Assembly: GCA_965212145.1 (NCBI GenBank) | Contig: CBDBUY010000001.1 | Coordinates: 1-64,000, forward strand | DNA: 64,000 bases | Source: JAAEPI01 sp965212145 | GTDB lineage: Bacteria; Bacteroidota; Bacteroidia; Cytophagales; Cyclobacteriaceae | Direction of reading: 5' to 3' | In this document: positions 33,633-41,719 of the stretch, piece by piece | How positions within the stretch are numbered: position 1 is the stretch's first letter | Layout of the letters: each line of letters begins with the position of its first letter | Notes under the pieces: model-generated | What the model was told of the DNA's origin: nothing | What the model saw: only the letters and a program-made list of their open reading frames with translations | Database searches by the model: none | Made by a program: the position numbers and the translations under genes

Positions 33633-34220
33633 ATGAATTTTTTGGCTCATATCTTCCTTTCCAATGACGATGAACTTCTCACAGTGGGCAATTTCATTGG
33701 TGACTTTGTGAAAGGCGCGCAAGTAAACGATTATGACGACCCGGTGAAAACCGGCATCCTCCTTCATCGCGAGATCGATCATTTCACTGATACGCATGAA
33801 GTGGTCAAGCTGAGCAAGGAAAGACTAAGGCCAGGATATCGTCATTATTCACCTGTGATTGTAGATGTTTTTTACGATCATATTCTTGCCAAAAACTGGG
33901 ATCGGTATTCGTCGAAAAAACTCGAGCAATTCACAATGGATTTCTATTTGATGATGGACCGACATAGAGGCTTACTCCCAGAACAGGCTCGCCACATGTT
34001 TACTTATATGAAGCGGGACAACTGGCTTTACAACTATCGCCTCACAGAAGGAATTCATAGAGCGCTCTCAGGCATGTCTTACAGAACCAGCTTCGAATCA
34101 AGAATGGAACACGCCGTGAAAGATTTGGAGAAAAATTACCTCCAATTTGAGACCGAATTCCTGACATTTTTCCCTGATTTGCAAAAACGATGTAAGGAGT
34201 TTCTAGAAGAGAGGAAATGA
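33633..34220 (+). CDS. acpH: Acyl carrier protein phosphodiesterase-like protein
   Basis: The 195-residue protein begins MNFLAHIFLSNDDELLTVGNFIGDFVKG and continues with GILLHREIDHFTDTHEVV, HYSPVIVDVFYDHILAKNW and MDRHRGLLPE. These are the HD-like metal-site residues of AcpH, which removes the 4'-phosphopantetheine arm from holo-ACP. In Bacteroidota the biochemical role is inferred by homology only. The stop overlaps the crcB start by four bases. Confidence 0.88.
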   Translation: MNFLAHIFLSNDDELLTVGNFIGDFVKGAQVNDYDDPVKTGILLHREIDHFTDTHEVVKLSKERLRPGYRHYSPVIVDVFYDHILAKNWDRYSSKKLEQFTMDFYLMMDRHRGLLPEQARHMFTYMKRDNWLYNYRLTEGIHRALSGMSYRTSFESRMEHAVKDLEKNYLQFETEFLTFFPDLQKRCKEFLEERK

Positions 34221-34582
34221 AGCAAATCTTTTTAGTTGGATTGGGGGGTTTTTTTGGTAGCGCACTTCGCTATGGGGTAGCTCTTTGGTCACAGAAATGG
34301 ATTGAGGGCTTTCCAAGTGGAACGTTGCTGGTTAATCTGATTGGCAGTTTATTGATTGGACTACTAGTCGGCCTCTCGTTTAAGCAAGGGCAACAAGGTT
34401 ACTCACTAATGGCCATCGGTTTTTGTGGAGGTTTTACCACATTTTCATCGTTCGCTCTGGAGAATATCCGTTTGATAAAAGCAGAGCAATGGACGCTGGC
34501 CATAGGTTATGCTTCTGTAAGTTTAATAGGGGCAGTAGCTTGCTGCGCTGTTGGAATATGGATTGGCAGTAAAATTTTGTAA
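34217..34582 (+). CDS. crcB: Fluoride channel FluC/CrcB
   Basis: A 121-residue protein with four transmembrane helices and the Fluc hallmarks GGFFGSALRYG, GTLLVNLIGSLLIG and GFCGGFTTFSSFALE. Fluc proteins form dual-topology dimers that export fluoride through the inner membrane. A single gene is present, as expected for a homodimer. Because it overlaps acpH by four bases there is no room for a separate fluoride riboswitch directly upstream. Confidence 0.95.
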   Translation: MKQIFLVGLGGFFGSALRYGVALWSQKWIEGFPSGTLLVNLIGSLLIGLLVGLSFKQGQQGYSLMAIGFCGGFTTFSSFALENIRLIKAEQWTLAIGYASVSLIGAVACCAVGIWIGSKIL

Positions 34583-34617
34583 ACTAACTCCCTGAAATTG
34601 GCGTTTCTTTTCTCGTA

Positions 34618-35802
34618 ATGCAAAACCATTACTACACACTAGGACTTAGCGAGGCAGCTTCACCGGAAGAAATAAAAGCGGCATTCAAGCGTTTGGCTGT
34701 GAAATACCACCCAGATAAGCACATGGGTGATCGAGTGATGGAGGAAAAATTCAAGGCGGTAAATGAGGCTTACCAAATCCTTTCTGACCCTCATAAAAAG
34801 GCCCAGTTCGACCTTCAACTTCAATATCAGAGGTTCGCAAGCACTCAAACCCAAACAGCACCTCCACCCTATTCTTATCAACCTCCTCGAAAAAGATATG
34901 GCGGTCGTCCATACTACGGCGAACGAAAGGTCAATCATAAAGAGAATAACAAAGCGACACTTTACGCCTTCGGCATCACCTTCGCTATCGCGCTCTTTGT
35001 AATCGTGGTTAAAGGCTTTTACGACATGTATTTGCAGAAGAAGTATGAGGCATTCTTGGCAGAAAGACGTGAAGCATTCAACGAAGCACAGGCTTTCTAC
35101 AATGCAGATGACATTAAGAATTCCCTGATTTTACTAGCTGATTTGGCTCCTTTTAGAGACGAAGAGCGTGATATGCAGGAGTATCGGACAGGATTGATGG
35201 AGGAGATCATGTTTAAGGGTGAGGCAAATTATATGAAAAGGGATTTCGAGAATGCCATTCGCTACTATGAGCTCGTCGAGCATTTTTCGCCCTACCGGCC
35301 AATGACGATGAAAGCGCGCTTGGCACAGTCTTATCGGTATGTTGATCAACCAGAAGAGTCCATCAGAAAACTGAAGGAACTAATAGAAATGAATTATCGG
35401 GTCATTCCTACATTAGTTCAAATAGCGGAAGTGTACGATCAGGAACTTGAGGACGTTGAAATGGCTCAGGACTACTTGGAACTGGCCAGGGAAGTAGCGG
35501 TTAATGACTACAGAGCAAGATTTGGGAACGGATATATGATGGTTTTGACTGAAGAGTTTCTGCCGTACGAGCATTTCTTCCTCTTTGAGAACCTAGCTGA
35601 CCTTTACAACAGAATCAACGAACCGGAAAAATCTCTGGGCGCTACCAATTGGATGAAGCAGATCTGGTCTGACAGCACCCAATCCTACGTCCAAGCCGGC
35701 AGGAGTTATGAATTGCTGAATCAGCAAGAAAATGCTTGCCAGCAATATGGAATCGCCCGAGTCATGGGTCATCCCGATCCATTGCCTTTTATTTGCAGGT
35801 AA
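34618..35802 (+). CDS. Membrane-anchored J-domain protein with TPR-like C-terminus
   Basis: The 394-residue protein has a J domain at about residues 4-70 with the HPD motif (KYHPDKH). A proline/aromatic linker follows, then one transmembrane helix (YAFGITFAIALFVIVVKGF, about residues 118-138). The rest is tetratricopeptide-like helices (ALMEEIMFKGEANYMKRDFENAIRYYELVEHF, MTMKARLAQSYRYVDQPEESIRKLKEL). The J domain would recruit Hsp70 (DnaK) at the inner membrane with a TPR domain on the other side or in the cytoplasm. The client is unknown. The stop codon TAATG overlaps the next gene's ATG. Confidence 0.85.
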   Translation: MQNHYYTLGLSEAASPEEIKAAFKRLAVKYHPDKHMGDRVMEEKFKAVNEAYQILSDPHKKAQFDLQLQYQRFASTQTQTAPPPYSYQPPRKRYGGRPYYGERKVNHKENNKATLYAFGITFAIALFVIVVKGFYDMYLQKKYEAFLAERREAFNEAQAFYNADDIKNSLILLADLAPFRDEERDMQEYRTGLMEEIMFKGEANYMKRDFENAIRYYELVEHFSPYRPMTMKARLAQSYRYVDQPEESIRKLKELIEMNYRVIPTLVQIAEVYDQELEDVEMAQDYLELAREVAVNDYRARFGNGYMMVLTEEFLPYEHFFLFENLADLYNRINEPEKSLGATNWMKQIWSDSTQSYVQAGRSYELLNQQENACQQYGIARVMGHPDPLPFICR

Positions 35803-37106
35803 TGCGCGAAATTTTTTTAATCTCATCATTGGTCCTTGCCACTCTTGCAAGTGCTCAGTGGGTCGAACTTGACGTGCCTTTAACTACGAGGTATGATGAC
35901 GTCTTTTTCATCAACGAAAACCTTGGGTGGGCTGCTGGCGGAAGCTCAAGGATAATTTATAAAACCGCGGATGGAGGAGAGAGCTGGGTCAATAAATTCA
36001 CCACGGCTAGCTACCTACGCAGCATCGAATTTGCTGATGAAAATCTGGGATTTGCCGGCACGCTAAACGGTGAACTTTATAAATCAATAGACGGTGGAGA
36101 GTCCTGGACAGACATCACCAGTCTCCTTCCTCAAAGTGTACCTGGTGTTTGTGGACTGGCAGCCCCAAGCCCTGACGTGATTTACGGATGTGGTCACTGG
36201 AGCAGTAATGAGCCTCCTGTTGTCATCAAAACCGATGATGGTGGAGATACCTGGACAGTAACGGATATGTCTTCCCTAGCAACGCAACTGGTAGAGGTTT
36301 TTTTCTTAGATGAAAACAAAGGATTTGCCTCGGGCATGGCCAATCCAAGAACGGATGGCGGGATCATACTTCAAACACTCGATGGCGGTGAAAACTGGAC
36401 TGTAGTTCATAAAACAATGGTCGACAGAGATTATGTCTGGAAAATTCAAACACCAGATTCTGTCAATTTCTTTGGCTCCATCCAATCACTCCCGACATCT
36501 GGAAATGTCCGCTTTGTCAAATCCAACAACTCCGCCTCAACCTGGAGTACAGAATTATTGACCGACGAAAGCTGGAATTACATGCAAATGATCGGTTTTA
36601 AAGATGCACAAACCGGATGGACAGGAGGAACAGCGGATGGAAGCGGAGAGGCTGGAACCAAACTCTACAGAACAGAAGATGGCGGAAATACCTGGGAATT
36701 GGGCCAAGAAGCAAGCTCGTCCTTCAGAACCTTCAACAGGTTCTTCCAAGTTGGCAAAGATGACGTCTTTATGACTGGTCGTAAAATATATAGATATGAT
36801 CCTGATTCTGGCACAGAACCGATACCACTGAACATCTCACAAAAAACATTGGAGCATACGCTTACTGTTTATCCAAATCCTGCATCGTCAGTAATCAGCG
36901 TTTCGATCGATCTCACCAACGACACAATCATCTGGTTAGAAGTCTTCGATGAAAATGGGAAATTGATCGAAGAAGTATATAGAGGTGCAATAGGACAAGG
37001 ACCCAAGGAGTTTACGCTGAAGTCAAAAAACCTCTCTAACGGCAGGTATTTTGTGGTCTTACATTCCAATGAAAACATGATTTATCGCAACCTGATTATC
37101 AAATAA
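35802..37106 (+). CDS. YCF48/BNR-like propeller protein with T9SS type A sorting domain
   Basis: I start at 35802, where the ATG shares a base with the J-domain stop (TAATG) and gives a signal peptide (MREIFLISSLVLATLASAQ). The 434-residue protein carries Asp-box repeats (TADGGESWVN, IDGGESWTD, TDDGGDTWTV, LDGGENWTV, TEDGGNTWEL). Its C-terminus is a type IX secretion sorting domain of about 80 residues (TLTVYPNPASSVISVSI ... SNGRYFVVLHSNENMIYRNLIIK). It is thus secreted across the outer membrane by the T9SS. It overlaps the next gene by one base. The propeller's partner is unknown. Confidence 0.9.
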   Translation: MREIFLISSLVLATLASAQWVELDVPLTTRYDDVFFINENLGWAAGGSSRIIYKTADGGESWVNKFTTASYLRSIEFADENLGFAGTLNGELYKSIDGGESWTDITSLLPQSVPGVCGLAAPSPDVIYGCGHWSSNEPPVVIKTDDGGDTWTVTDMSSLATQLVEVFFLDENKGFASGMANPRTDGGIILQTLDGGENWTVVHKTMVDRDYVWKIQTPDSVNFFGSIQSLPTSGNVRFVKSNNSASTWSTELLTDESWNYMQMIGFKDAQTGWTGGTADGSGEAGTKLYRTEDGGNTWELGQEASSSFRTFNRFFQVGKDDVFMTGRKIYRYDPDSGTEPIPLNISQKTLEHTLTVYPNPASSVISVSIDLTNDTIIWLEVFDENGKLIEEVYRGAIGQGPKEFTLKSKNLSNGRYFVVLHSNENMIYRNLIIK

Positions 37107-37513
37107 TGTCATCTGGTTACTCGCCAAATCCTTTGATCAAGAAATTGGGCATCAAAGATGGTTACCATTGTTTGATACTCAACGAGCCTGATCATTACGT
37201 GGATTTACTAGAAGAAATTCCGCCAAAGACCATGTTCACAGATGATCCGAATTCTGGGGAATTTGACTTTATACATGTGTTTATTACCAAGGATGAAGAC
37301 TTGAACGATTGGAAGACTTGGAAAAGTCGTCTGAAAAAAACGGGGATGATTTGGATCTCTTGGCCAAAACAATCTTCAGAGCTGGCCACTGAATTAAATG
37401 GTAATCTCGTCAGGCAAATTGGAGTGGAAGGTGGTCTCGTGGACACGAAGGTCTGCGCCGTGGATCATGACTGGTCGGGGTTGAAATTCATGTGGCGCAA
37501 AGAGGATCGCTAA
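37106..37513 (+). CDS. DUF3052-family protein
   Basis: The 135-residue protein starts with MSSGYSPNPLIKKLGIKDGYHCLILNEPDHYVDLL and has WKSRLKKTGMIWISWPKQSSEL and VDTKVCAVDHDWSGLKFMWRKE. This pattern matches DUF3052, small soluble proteins of unknown role in many bacteria. It follows the T9SS protein with overlap (AATAATG). The end converges on the secreted hypothetical gene at 37514 with no gap. Nothing in the sequence suggests a catalytic site. Confidence 0.82.
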   Translation: MSSGYSPNPLIKKLGIKDGYHCLILNEPDHYVDLLEEIPPKTMFTDDPNSGEFDFIHVFITKDEDLNDWKTWKSRLKKTGMIWISWPKQSSELATELNGNLVRQIGVEGGLVDTKVCAVDHDWSGLKFMWRKEDR

Positions 37514-37906
37514 TCAACCAATCCCATCGCCACTTTTCAAGCGGCAATCCTTCAGTTTTTTATTCAAAAACAGTTTCCAGAAAGGTGTTCGAGTTACGCT
37601 CAACTTGAGGTTCACAAAGACGTTGTTGACCGCAATGCCCATTGCTGTTTTACCGCGCCCTTGGGCCAGTGGCACATATTCAAACCCCATCTTGTGCGTC
37701 ACATCAATGGCGCACGGGTTTCCATATAGCGTGCCTTTTGTGGACTTCTTGTAGATCCTGTCATAGACTTTCCTCTTTGGCTCGTACTTGCGATGGTTCA
37801 CTCGTTTATGGGCTGTGTTGTTCGTTGGGATTTCCTCGGGTTCCACTTGTGAGAACCCCGCTAAGGCTAGCAGAATCAAAACACCCAATAAACACCCTCT
37901 GATCAT
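37514..37906 (-). CDS. Hypothetical secreted protein
   Basis: A 130-residue protein with a signal peptide (MIRGCLLGVLILLALAGFSQ). The mature part is basic (KRVNHRKYEPKRKVYDRIYKKSTKGTLYG) and contains two cysteines (NPCAID near residue 62 and LKDCRL near the end) that could pair. I do not recognise a family. The arrangement NPCAIDVTHKMGFEYVPLAQG is seen in uncharacterised Bacteroidota proteins. It converges on the DUF3052 gene and is divergent from the methyltransferase. Confidence 0.65.
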   Translation of the reverse strand: MIRGCLLGVLILLALAGFSQVEPEEIPTNNTAHKRVNHRKYEPKRKVYDRIYKKSTKGTLYGNPCAIDVTHKMGFEYVPLAQGRGKTAMGIAVNNVFVNLKLSVTRTPFWKLFLNKKLKDCRLKSGDGIG

Positions 37907-37934
37907 GAGTTAAAAATAGGGCTTTGAACCTATC

Positions 37935-38732
37935 TTGAATAACTTTGGCCGCCAAATTCACCCCGTGAAACAAATCATTTCTTTTTTCTTACGGCACGTT
38001 CCAAGAAAATACCTTCAGCTTTTCAGTCATTTCGTCCTGAAGATTCTGGCTGTTTTCTATCGTGGAAATAAGGTTGAATGCCCGGTGTGTGAATCCACAT
38101 TTCGCAAATTCCTACCCTATGGCAGAAAATCTCGATCAAACGCCCTGTGTCCAAATTGCCTGGCCTTGGAACGCCACCGTCTGATCTGGCTTTACCTTCA
38201 GCGCAAAACCGATTTTTTTAGCCAACCAGCTAAAATGCTTCACATTGCTCCTGAGCTCTGTTTTATGGATCGCTTTGAGGCATTAGAGAATTTGGAATAT
38301 ATAACCGGTGATATTGAGTCTCCATTGGCGAAGGTGAAAATGGACATTCACGACATCCCTTTTGAGGAAAACACCTTCGATATCATTTTCTGTAATCACG
38401 TGTTAGAGCATGTAGAGAGTGACCTTCGAGCGATGGTAGAAATGAAACGCGTCCTGAAACCCGGAGGGTGGGCCATCCTCCAGGTGCCGTTCTTTTATCC
38501 GCTAAATGATGAGACCACTGAAGATCTCACGATCACCGACCCAAGGGAGCGGGAGCGAATGTTTGGACAAGACGATCACGTGAGGTTGTATGGAGAGGAT
38601 TATGCCGACAGGATTCGCAGTACAGGATTTGAGGTAACAGAAGAGCAGCTCATCTTCGAATTAGATCAATCCGAATTAAAACGTTTTGCCCTTCCGAAGC
38701 AGGAGATTATTTATCGGGCAGAAAAGGCTTGA
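37935..38732 (+). CDS. Class I SAM-dependent methyltransferase
   Basis: The 265-residue protein has a possible zinc-ribbon-like N-terminal region with CPVCESTFRKF and CPNCLALERHRL. This is followed by a methyltransferase core: MLHIAPELCF, MDIHDIPFEENTFDIIFCNHVLEHVESDLRAMVEMKRVLKPGGWAILQVPFFY. The double Cys-x-x-Cys pair and LALERHRL form a known subtype in Bacteroidota. The acceptor is unknown; location beside glycosyltransferase genes hints at a glycan or lipid. An internal GTG at 37965 is an alternative start and would remove ten residues. The 3' end overlaps the convergent glycosyltransferase by 26 bases. Confidence 0.85.
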   Translation: MNNFGRQIHPVKQIISFFLRHVPRKYLQLFSHFVLKILAVFYRGNKVECPVCESTFRKFLPYGRKSRSNALCPNCLALERHRLIWLYLQRKTDFFSQPAKMLHIAPELCFMDRFEALENLEYITGDIESPLAKVKMDIHDIPFEENTFDIIFCNHVLEHVESDLRAMVEMKRVLKPGGWAILQVPFFYPLNDETTEDLTITDPRERERMFGQDDHVRLYGEDYADRIRSTGFEVTEEQLIFELDQSELKRFALPKQEIIYRAEKA

Positions 38733-39678
38733 GAAATTTTTCCTGCAGAAACCCCAAACCATAAGCGGTCAGCTGAACGAAAGACGCCACCACACTCAAA
38801 AGCCCCACCAAAAAGTTTTCTGTCTTGCCTGAAGCGAATAGGAAAATGCTGATGAAATAAAGTTGGTAAATCCGTAGACCGTATAGGCCAAGTTTGATTC
38901 CCAACAACCAGCCAAAAAGACACAGCACCATCCCCAAAGTAAACACCGCAGGAAACCAATGAACGAGCTTCACCTCCTTAGGGAAAAACCGTCCAATATT
39001 GATGCGGGCAGTCCCGAAAAAATGAAGTTGTTTGAAAAATTGACTAAAATTCGTTCGCCTTTTGTGGTAAACGAATGCGTCAGGAATCAATCCGATTTTA
39101 AATCCATTTTCGGCAATTCGAATACTAAATTCAATGTCCTCGCCTTTTCTGGTAATGATGTATCCACCCGTTTTTTCAAAGACTTCCCTTCTTATCCCCA
39201 TGTTGAAACTACGCGGATGAAAGCTGCCAACCTTGGCTTTGTTACCCCTAATGCCTCCCGTAGTAAATGGTGACGTCATCGAATAACTGATGGCCTTTTG
39301 GATTGGCGTGAAATTATCGGCTGCTTTATCGGGCCCTCCATATGCATCGAGAGGTTCATCTGCCAGGTGATTTTCCACGATCTCAAGGTAATTCTCAGGA
39401 ATTACGCAATCAGAGTCGAACACGATCAACCACTCTCCCTTGGCACGCTCAAATCCATAATTTCTACTAAAACCCTGACCGCTGTTTTCCTTGAAAAAAT
39501 AATGGACATCAAGCTGATCTACGTATTCAGCTACTACCTGATCACATTTATCCTCAGAGCCATCTTCAATCACCAGCACTTCAAAATCGGTGACAGTTTG
39601 AGCTGTCAGGCTTTCCAGAAGCTCGTCAATTTCATTTGGACGATTATAAACCGGAACAATAATGGAATACATCGGCAT
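38707..39678 (-). CDS. Family 2 glycosyltransferase with C-terminal membrane segments
   Basis: A 323-residue GT2 protein with the A-fold start YSIIVPVYNRPNEIDELLESL, FEVLVIEDGSEDKC and DSDCVIPENYLE (metal-binding DxD region), then the acceptor region GEDIEFSIRIAENGFKI. Two or three hydrophobic segments occupy the last 90 residues (FTLGMVLCLFGWLLGI, VGLLSVVASFVQLTAYGLGF). Such enzymes build surface polysaccharides or glycolipids at the inner membrane. It follows the second glycosyltransferase by two bases on the same strand, the last gene of a leftward operon. Confidence 0.9.
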   Translation of the reverse strand: MPMYSIIVPVYNRPNEIDELLESLTAQTVTDFEVLVIEDGSEDKCDQVVAEYVDQLDVHYFFKENSGQGFSRNYGFERAKGEWLIVFDSDCVIPENYLEIVENHLADEPLDAYGGPDKAADNFTPIQKAISYSMTSPFTTGGIRGNKAKVGSFHPRSFNMGIRREVFEKTGGYIITRKGEDIEFSIRIAENGFKIGLIPDAFVYHKRRTNFSQFFKQLHFFGTARINIGRFFPKEVKLVHWFPAVFTLGMVLCLFGWLLGIKLGLYGLRIYQLYFISIFLFASGKTENFLVGLLSVVASFVQLTAYGLGFLQEKFLKPFLPDK

Positions 39679-39680
39679 GG

Positions 39681-40661
39681 CTACACCTGAACAATTTCCT
39701 CCTTGGAGAACGTTGTTTCCCTGATGGTGTAATCGTGTTTTCGATTACTGGTTTGGATCATCATCTCAGCAAGGAATCCGGCAAGAAACAATTGGATTCC
39801 GACAATCAGTGCAACAAGAGCCAGGAAAAATAAAGGTTGATCCACCACTGCTCTCGGATTCATCCCGTTAAACTGTCTGTAAAGTTTTTCGGCAATGACC
39901 CATACAGTGATAACCGAGCCCGCTAGAAACGAAATGGTCCCAAGCGTCCCAAAAAAATGCATGGGTCGCTTCCGAAATCGCATGACGAATGTAACAGACA
40001 GAAGATCAAGAAAGCCGTTTATAAAACGCTCTAAGCCAAACTTGGTCTTGCCGTACTTTCTAGGCCGGTGCTCCACTACCTTCTCGCCTATATTCTTATA
40101 GCCACTCCACTTAGCCAGCAAAGGAATATAGCGGTGCATCTCGCCGTAAACTTCGATGTGCTTAATCACTTCCTTCCTGTAGGCCTTCAATCCGCAATTA
40201 AAGTCATGCAATTTGATACCCGACACCATGCGAGTCACACGATTAAAAAACTTAGAGGGTAGGGTTTTAGAAATGGGATCATGTCTTTTCTTTTTCCAGC
40301 CAGATACCAAATCAAAATTCTCTTCCTCAATCATCCGAATCAGACCGGGTATTTCATCGGGGCTATCCTGAAGGTCAGAATCCATCGTAATGACCACATC
40401 ACCTATAGCCTGATCGAACCCAGCTTGCAAAGCCGCTGATTTACCTCCATTCGTATTGAAGCGAATGCCCTTAATGCTTGAGTTCTCTGATGCTAATTCA
40501 CTGATCACTCCCCATGAGTTATCATCACTTCCATCGTCAATAAAAATGACCTCTGTGGTAATTTGTTCATCATCAACAACACGAAAAATCCATTCCGCTA
40601 ATTCTGGAATGGATTCTTCTTCGTTGTAAGTCGGTATGACTATGGAGAGCTTTTGGCTCAT
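39681..40661 (-). CDS. GtrB/DPM-like family 2 glycosyltransferase
   Basis: The 326-residue protein begins KLSIVIPTYNEEESIPELAEWIF, has VIFIDDGSDDNSW, TMDSDLQDSPDEI and NCGLKAYRKEV, and ends with two transmembrane helices (FGTLGTISFLAGSVITVWVIAEKLY and FLALVALIVGIQLFLAGFLAEMM). This is the design of polyprenol-phosphate glycosyltransferases such as GtrB and dolichol-phosphate mannose synthase. Its likely product is an undecaprenyl-phosphate sugar used on the periplasmic side. It overlaps the DUF4199 gene by four bases, so translation is coupled. Confidence 0.9.
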   Translation of the reverse strand: MSQKLSIVIPTYNEEESIPELAEWIFRVVDDEQITTEVIFIDDGSDDNSWGVISELASENSSIKGIRFNTNGGKSAALQAGFDQAIGDVVITMDSDLQDSPDEIPGLIRMIEEENFDLVSGWKKKRHDPISKTLPSKFFNRVTRMVSGIKLHDFNCGLKAYRKEVIKHIEVYGEMHRYIPLLAKWSGYKNIGEKVVEHRPRKYGKTKFGLERFINGFLDLLSVTFVMRFRKRPMHFFGTLGTISFLAGSVITVWVIAEKLYRQFNGMNPRAVVDQPLFFLALVALIVGIQLFLAGFLAEMMIQTSNRKHDYTIRETTFSKEEIVQV

Positions 40662-41194
40662 AGAACGTCGTTCTCAGGCTCTTTTTTCTTAATGATCGCA
40701 CCAGTTATCAAACTAATGATAGCACCGCCAATAAGCACACCAATCAAGCCTCTGAGAGTGCCTGAAGTTGTAAATGGCGCGGAAGCTTGTTCCCGAATTT
40801 CTTCAAGTTGGTCGTCACTCATGGAATCAGGATCACCTCCAAAACTCTTGACCATACCCAATGACTGCTCGTAACTGGCATCTGCAAGTACTTCCGGGAG
40901 TGAAGGATCTATAACATTGTAAAGTAGCAATGTGAAAAATGTCGACACAATACCGGAGATTAAAATCACTACCAATGAATATAGGTATGCCTGGCCAAAG
41001 TTGATATAGCCTCCTGTGTGCTCATTCCGATACTTAATTCCGAAATAGCTCACTAGAAAAATAGACAGCACAAGCGAGATAATACCAAACCACCACTTGA
41101 CCATCATTTGAGGACTCGCCACGTAAACTAAAAGTGTTATGACGATGGAAATCAACCCTAGGAGGACTCCCGATTTTACGGATTCTTTGTTCAT
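40658..41194 (-). CDS. DUF4199-family membrane protein
   Basis: The 178-residue protein has four hydrophobic helices in the order GVLLGLISIVITLLVYVA, FGIISLVLSIFLVSYFGI, AYLYSLVVILISGIVSTFFTLLLYNVI and LIGVLIGGAIISLITGAII. A conserved TGGYINFGQAYLYSL loop is typical of DUF4199 proteins of Bacteroidota. Function unknown. It is followed by the glycosyltransferase with overlap and preceded by a second DUF4199 gene 12 bases upstream. Two tandem DUF4199 members suggest a heteromeric membrane complex. Confidence 0.85.
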   Translation of the reverse strand: MNKESVKSGVLLGLISIVITLLVYVASPQMMVKWWFGIISLVLSIFLVSYFGIKYRNEHTGGYINFGQAYLYSLVVILISGIVSTFFTLLLYNVIDPSLPEVLADASYEQSLGMVKSFGGDPDSMSDDQLEEIREQASAPFTTSGTLRGLIGVLIGGAIISLITGAIIKKKEPENDVL

Positions 41195-41206
41195 TGTTAG
41201 GTTATT

Positions 41207-41719
41207 TTATACAGGTTTCTTCCTTAAAATTATGGTAATGACCGGGCTCACAAAGAAACCCGCCATTAATTTTTTAAAAGCGGCGCTGGCGATCATTTGA
41301 GCGGCTGTTATTGTTTTTATGGTTTCAATTCTTGAATCCAAAGTCTCCTTAGACATGTCCTCTAGAAATTCCTGTTCATTACTTCTCAAGAATTCAATGG
41401 CCTCCCCTTTGAATGAAGCAAGTAAGTTTGGATCAACTTGGAAGTAAATGATTAGGCCTACCACAAAAATGAGCGTGGCGGGCACATAGGTGAAAAAACC
41501 GAGTGTCATTCCCTGCCAGAAGTGAAGAATTCCTCCGTTTTTATAAGATTTGAATTCTTTATTTGAAAAATAGACAAACAAGGAAAACATTATCAAATCA
41601 AAGAACAGGTGCCGAAAATCGATCAGTGGGTTACTCCCAAACCTGAAGGAAATAGCAAAAATGATCAGCAGGAAAACGCCACAAACCACGGCGTACTTTA
41701 AGGCCACTTTCCACATCAT
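41207..41719 (-). CDS. DUF4199-family membrane protein
   Basis: A 170-residue membrane protein with the same layout as its downstream neighbour: ALKYAVVCGVFLLIIFAI, LIMFSLFVYFSNKEFKSYKNGGILHFWQGMTLGFFTYVPATLIFVVGLIIYF and a final ASAAFKKLMAGFFVSPVITIIL. The NGGILHFWQGMTLG segment corresponds to the conserved loop of the family. It overlaps the dihydroorotase-like gene by four bases. Sequence identity to the neighbouring DUF4199 protein looks low, so this is an old duplication or an independent member. Confidence 0.8.
   Translation of the reverse strand: MMWKVALKYAVVCGVFLLIIFAISFRFGSNPLIDFRHLFFDLIMFSLFVYFSNKEFKSYKNGGILHFWQGMTLGFFTYVPATLIFVVGLIIYFQVDPNLLASFKGEAIEFLRSNEQEFLEDMSKETLDSRIETIKTITAAQMIASAAFKKLMAGFFVSPVITIILRKKPV

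Noticed and set aside
34100..34217. Fluoride riboswitch before crcB
   Set aside because: crcB overlaps acpH, and the sequence upstream is coding with no riboswitch-like core.
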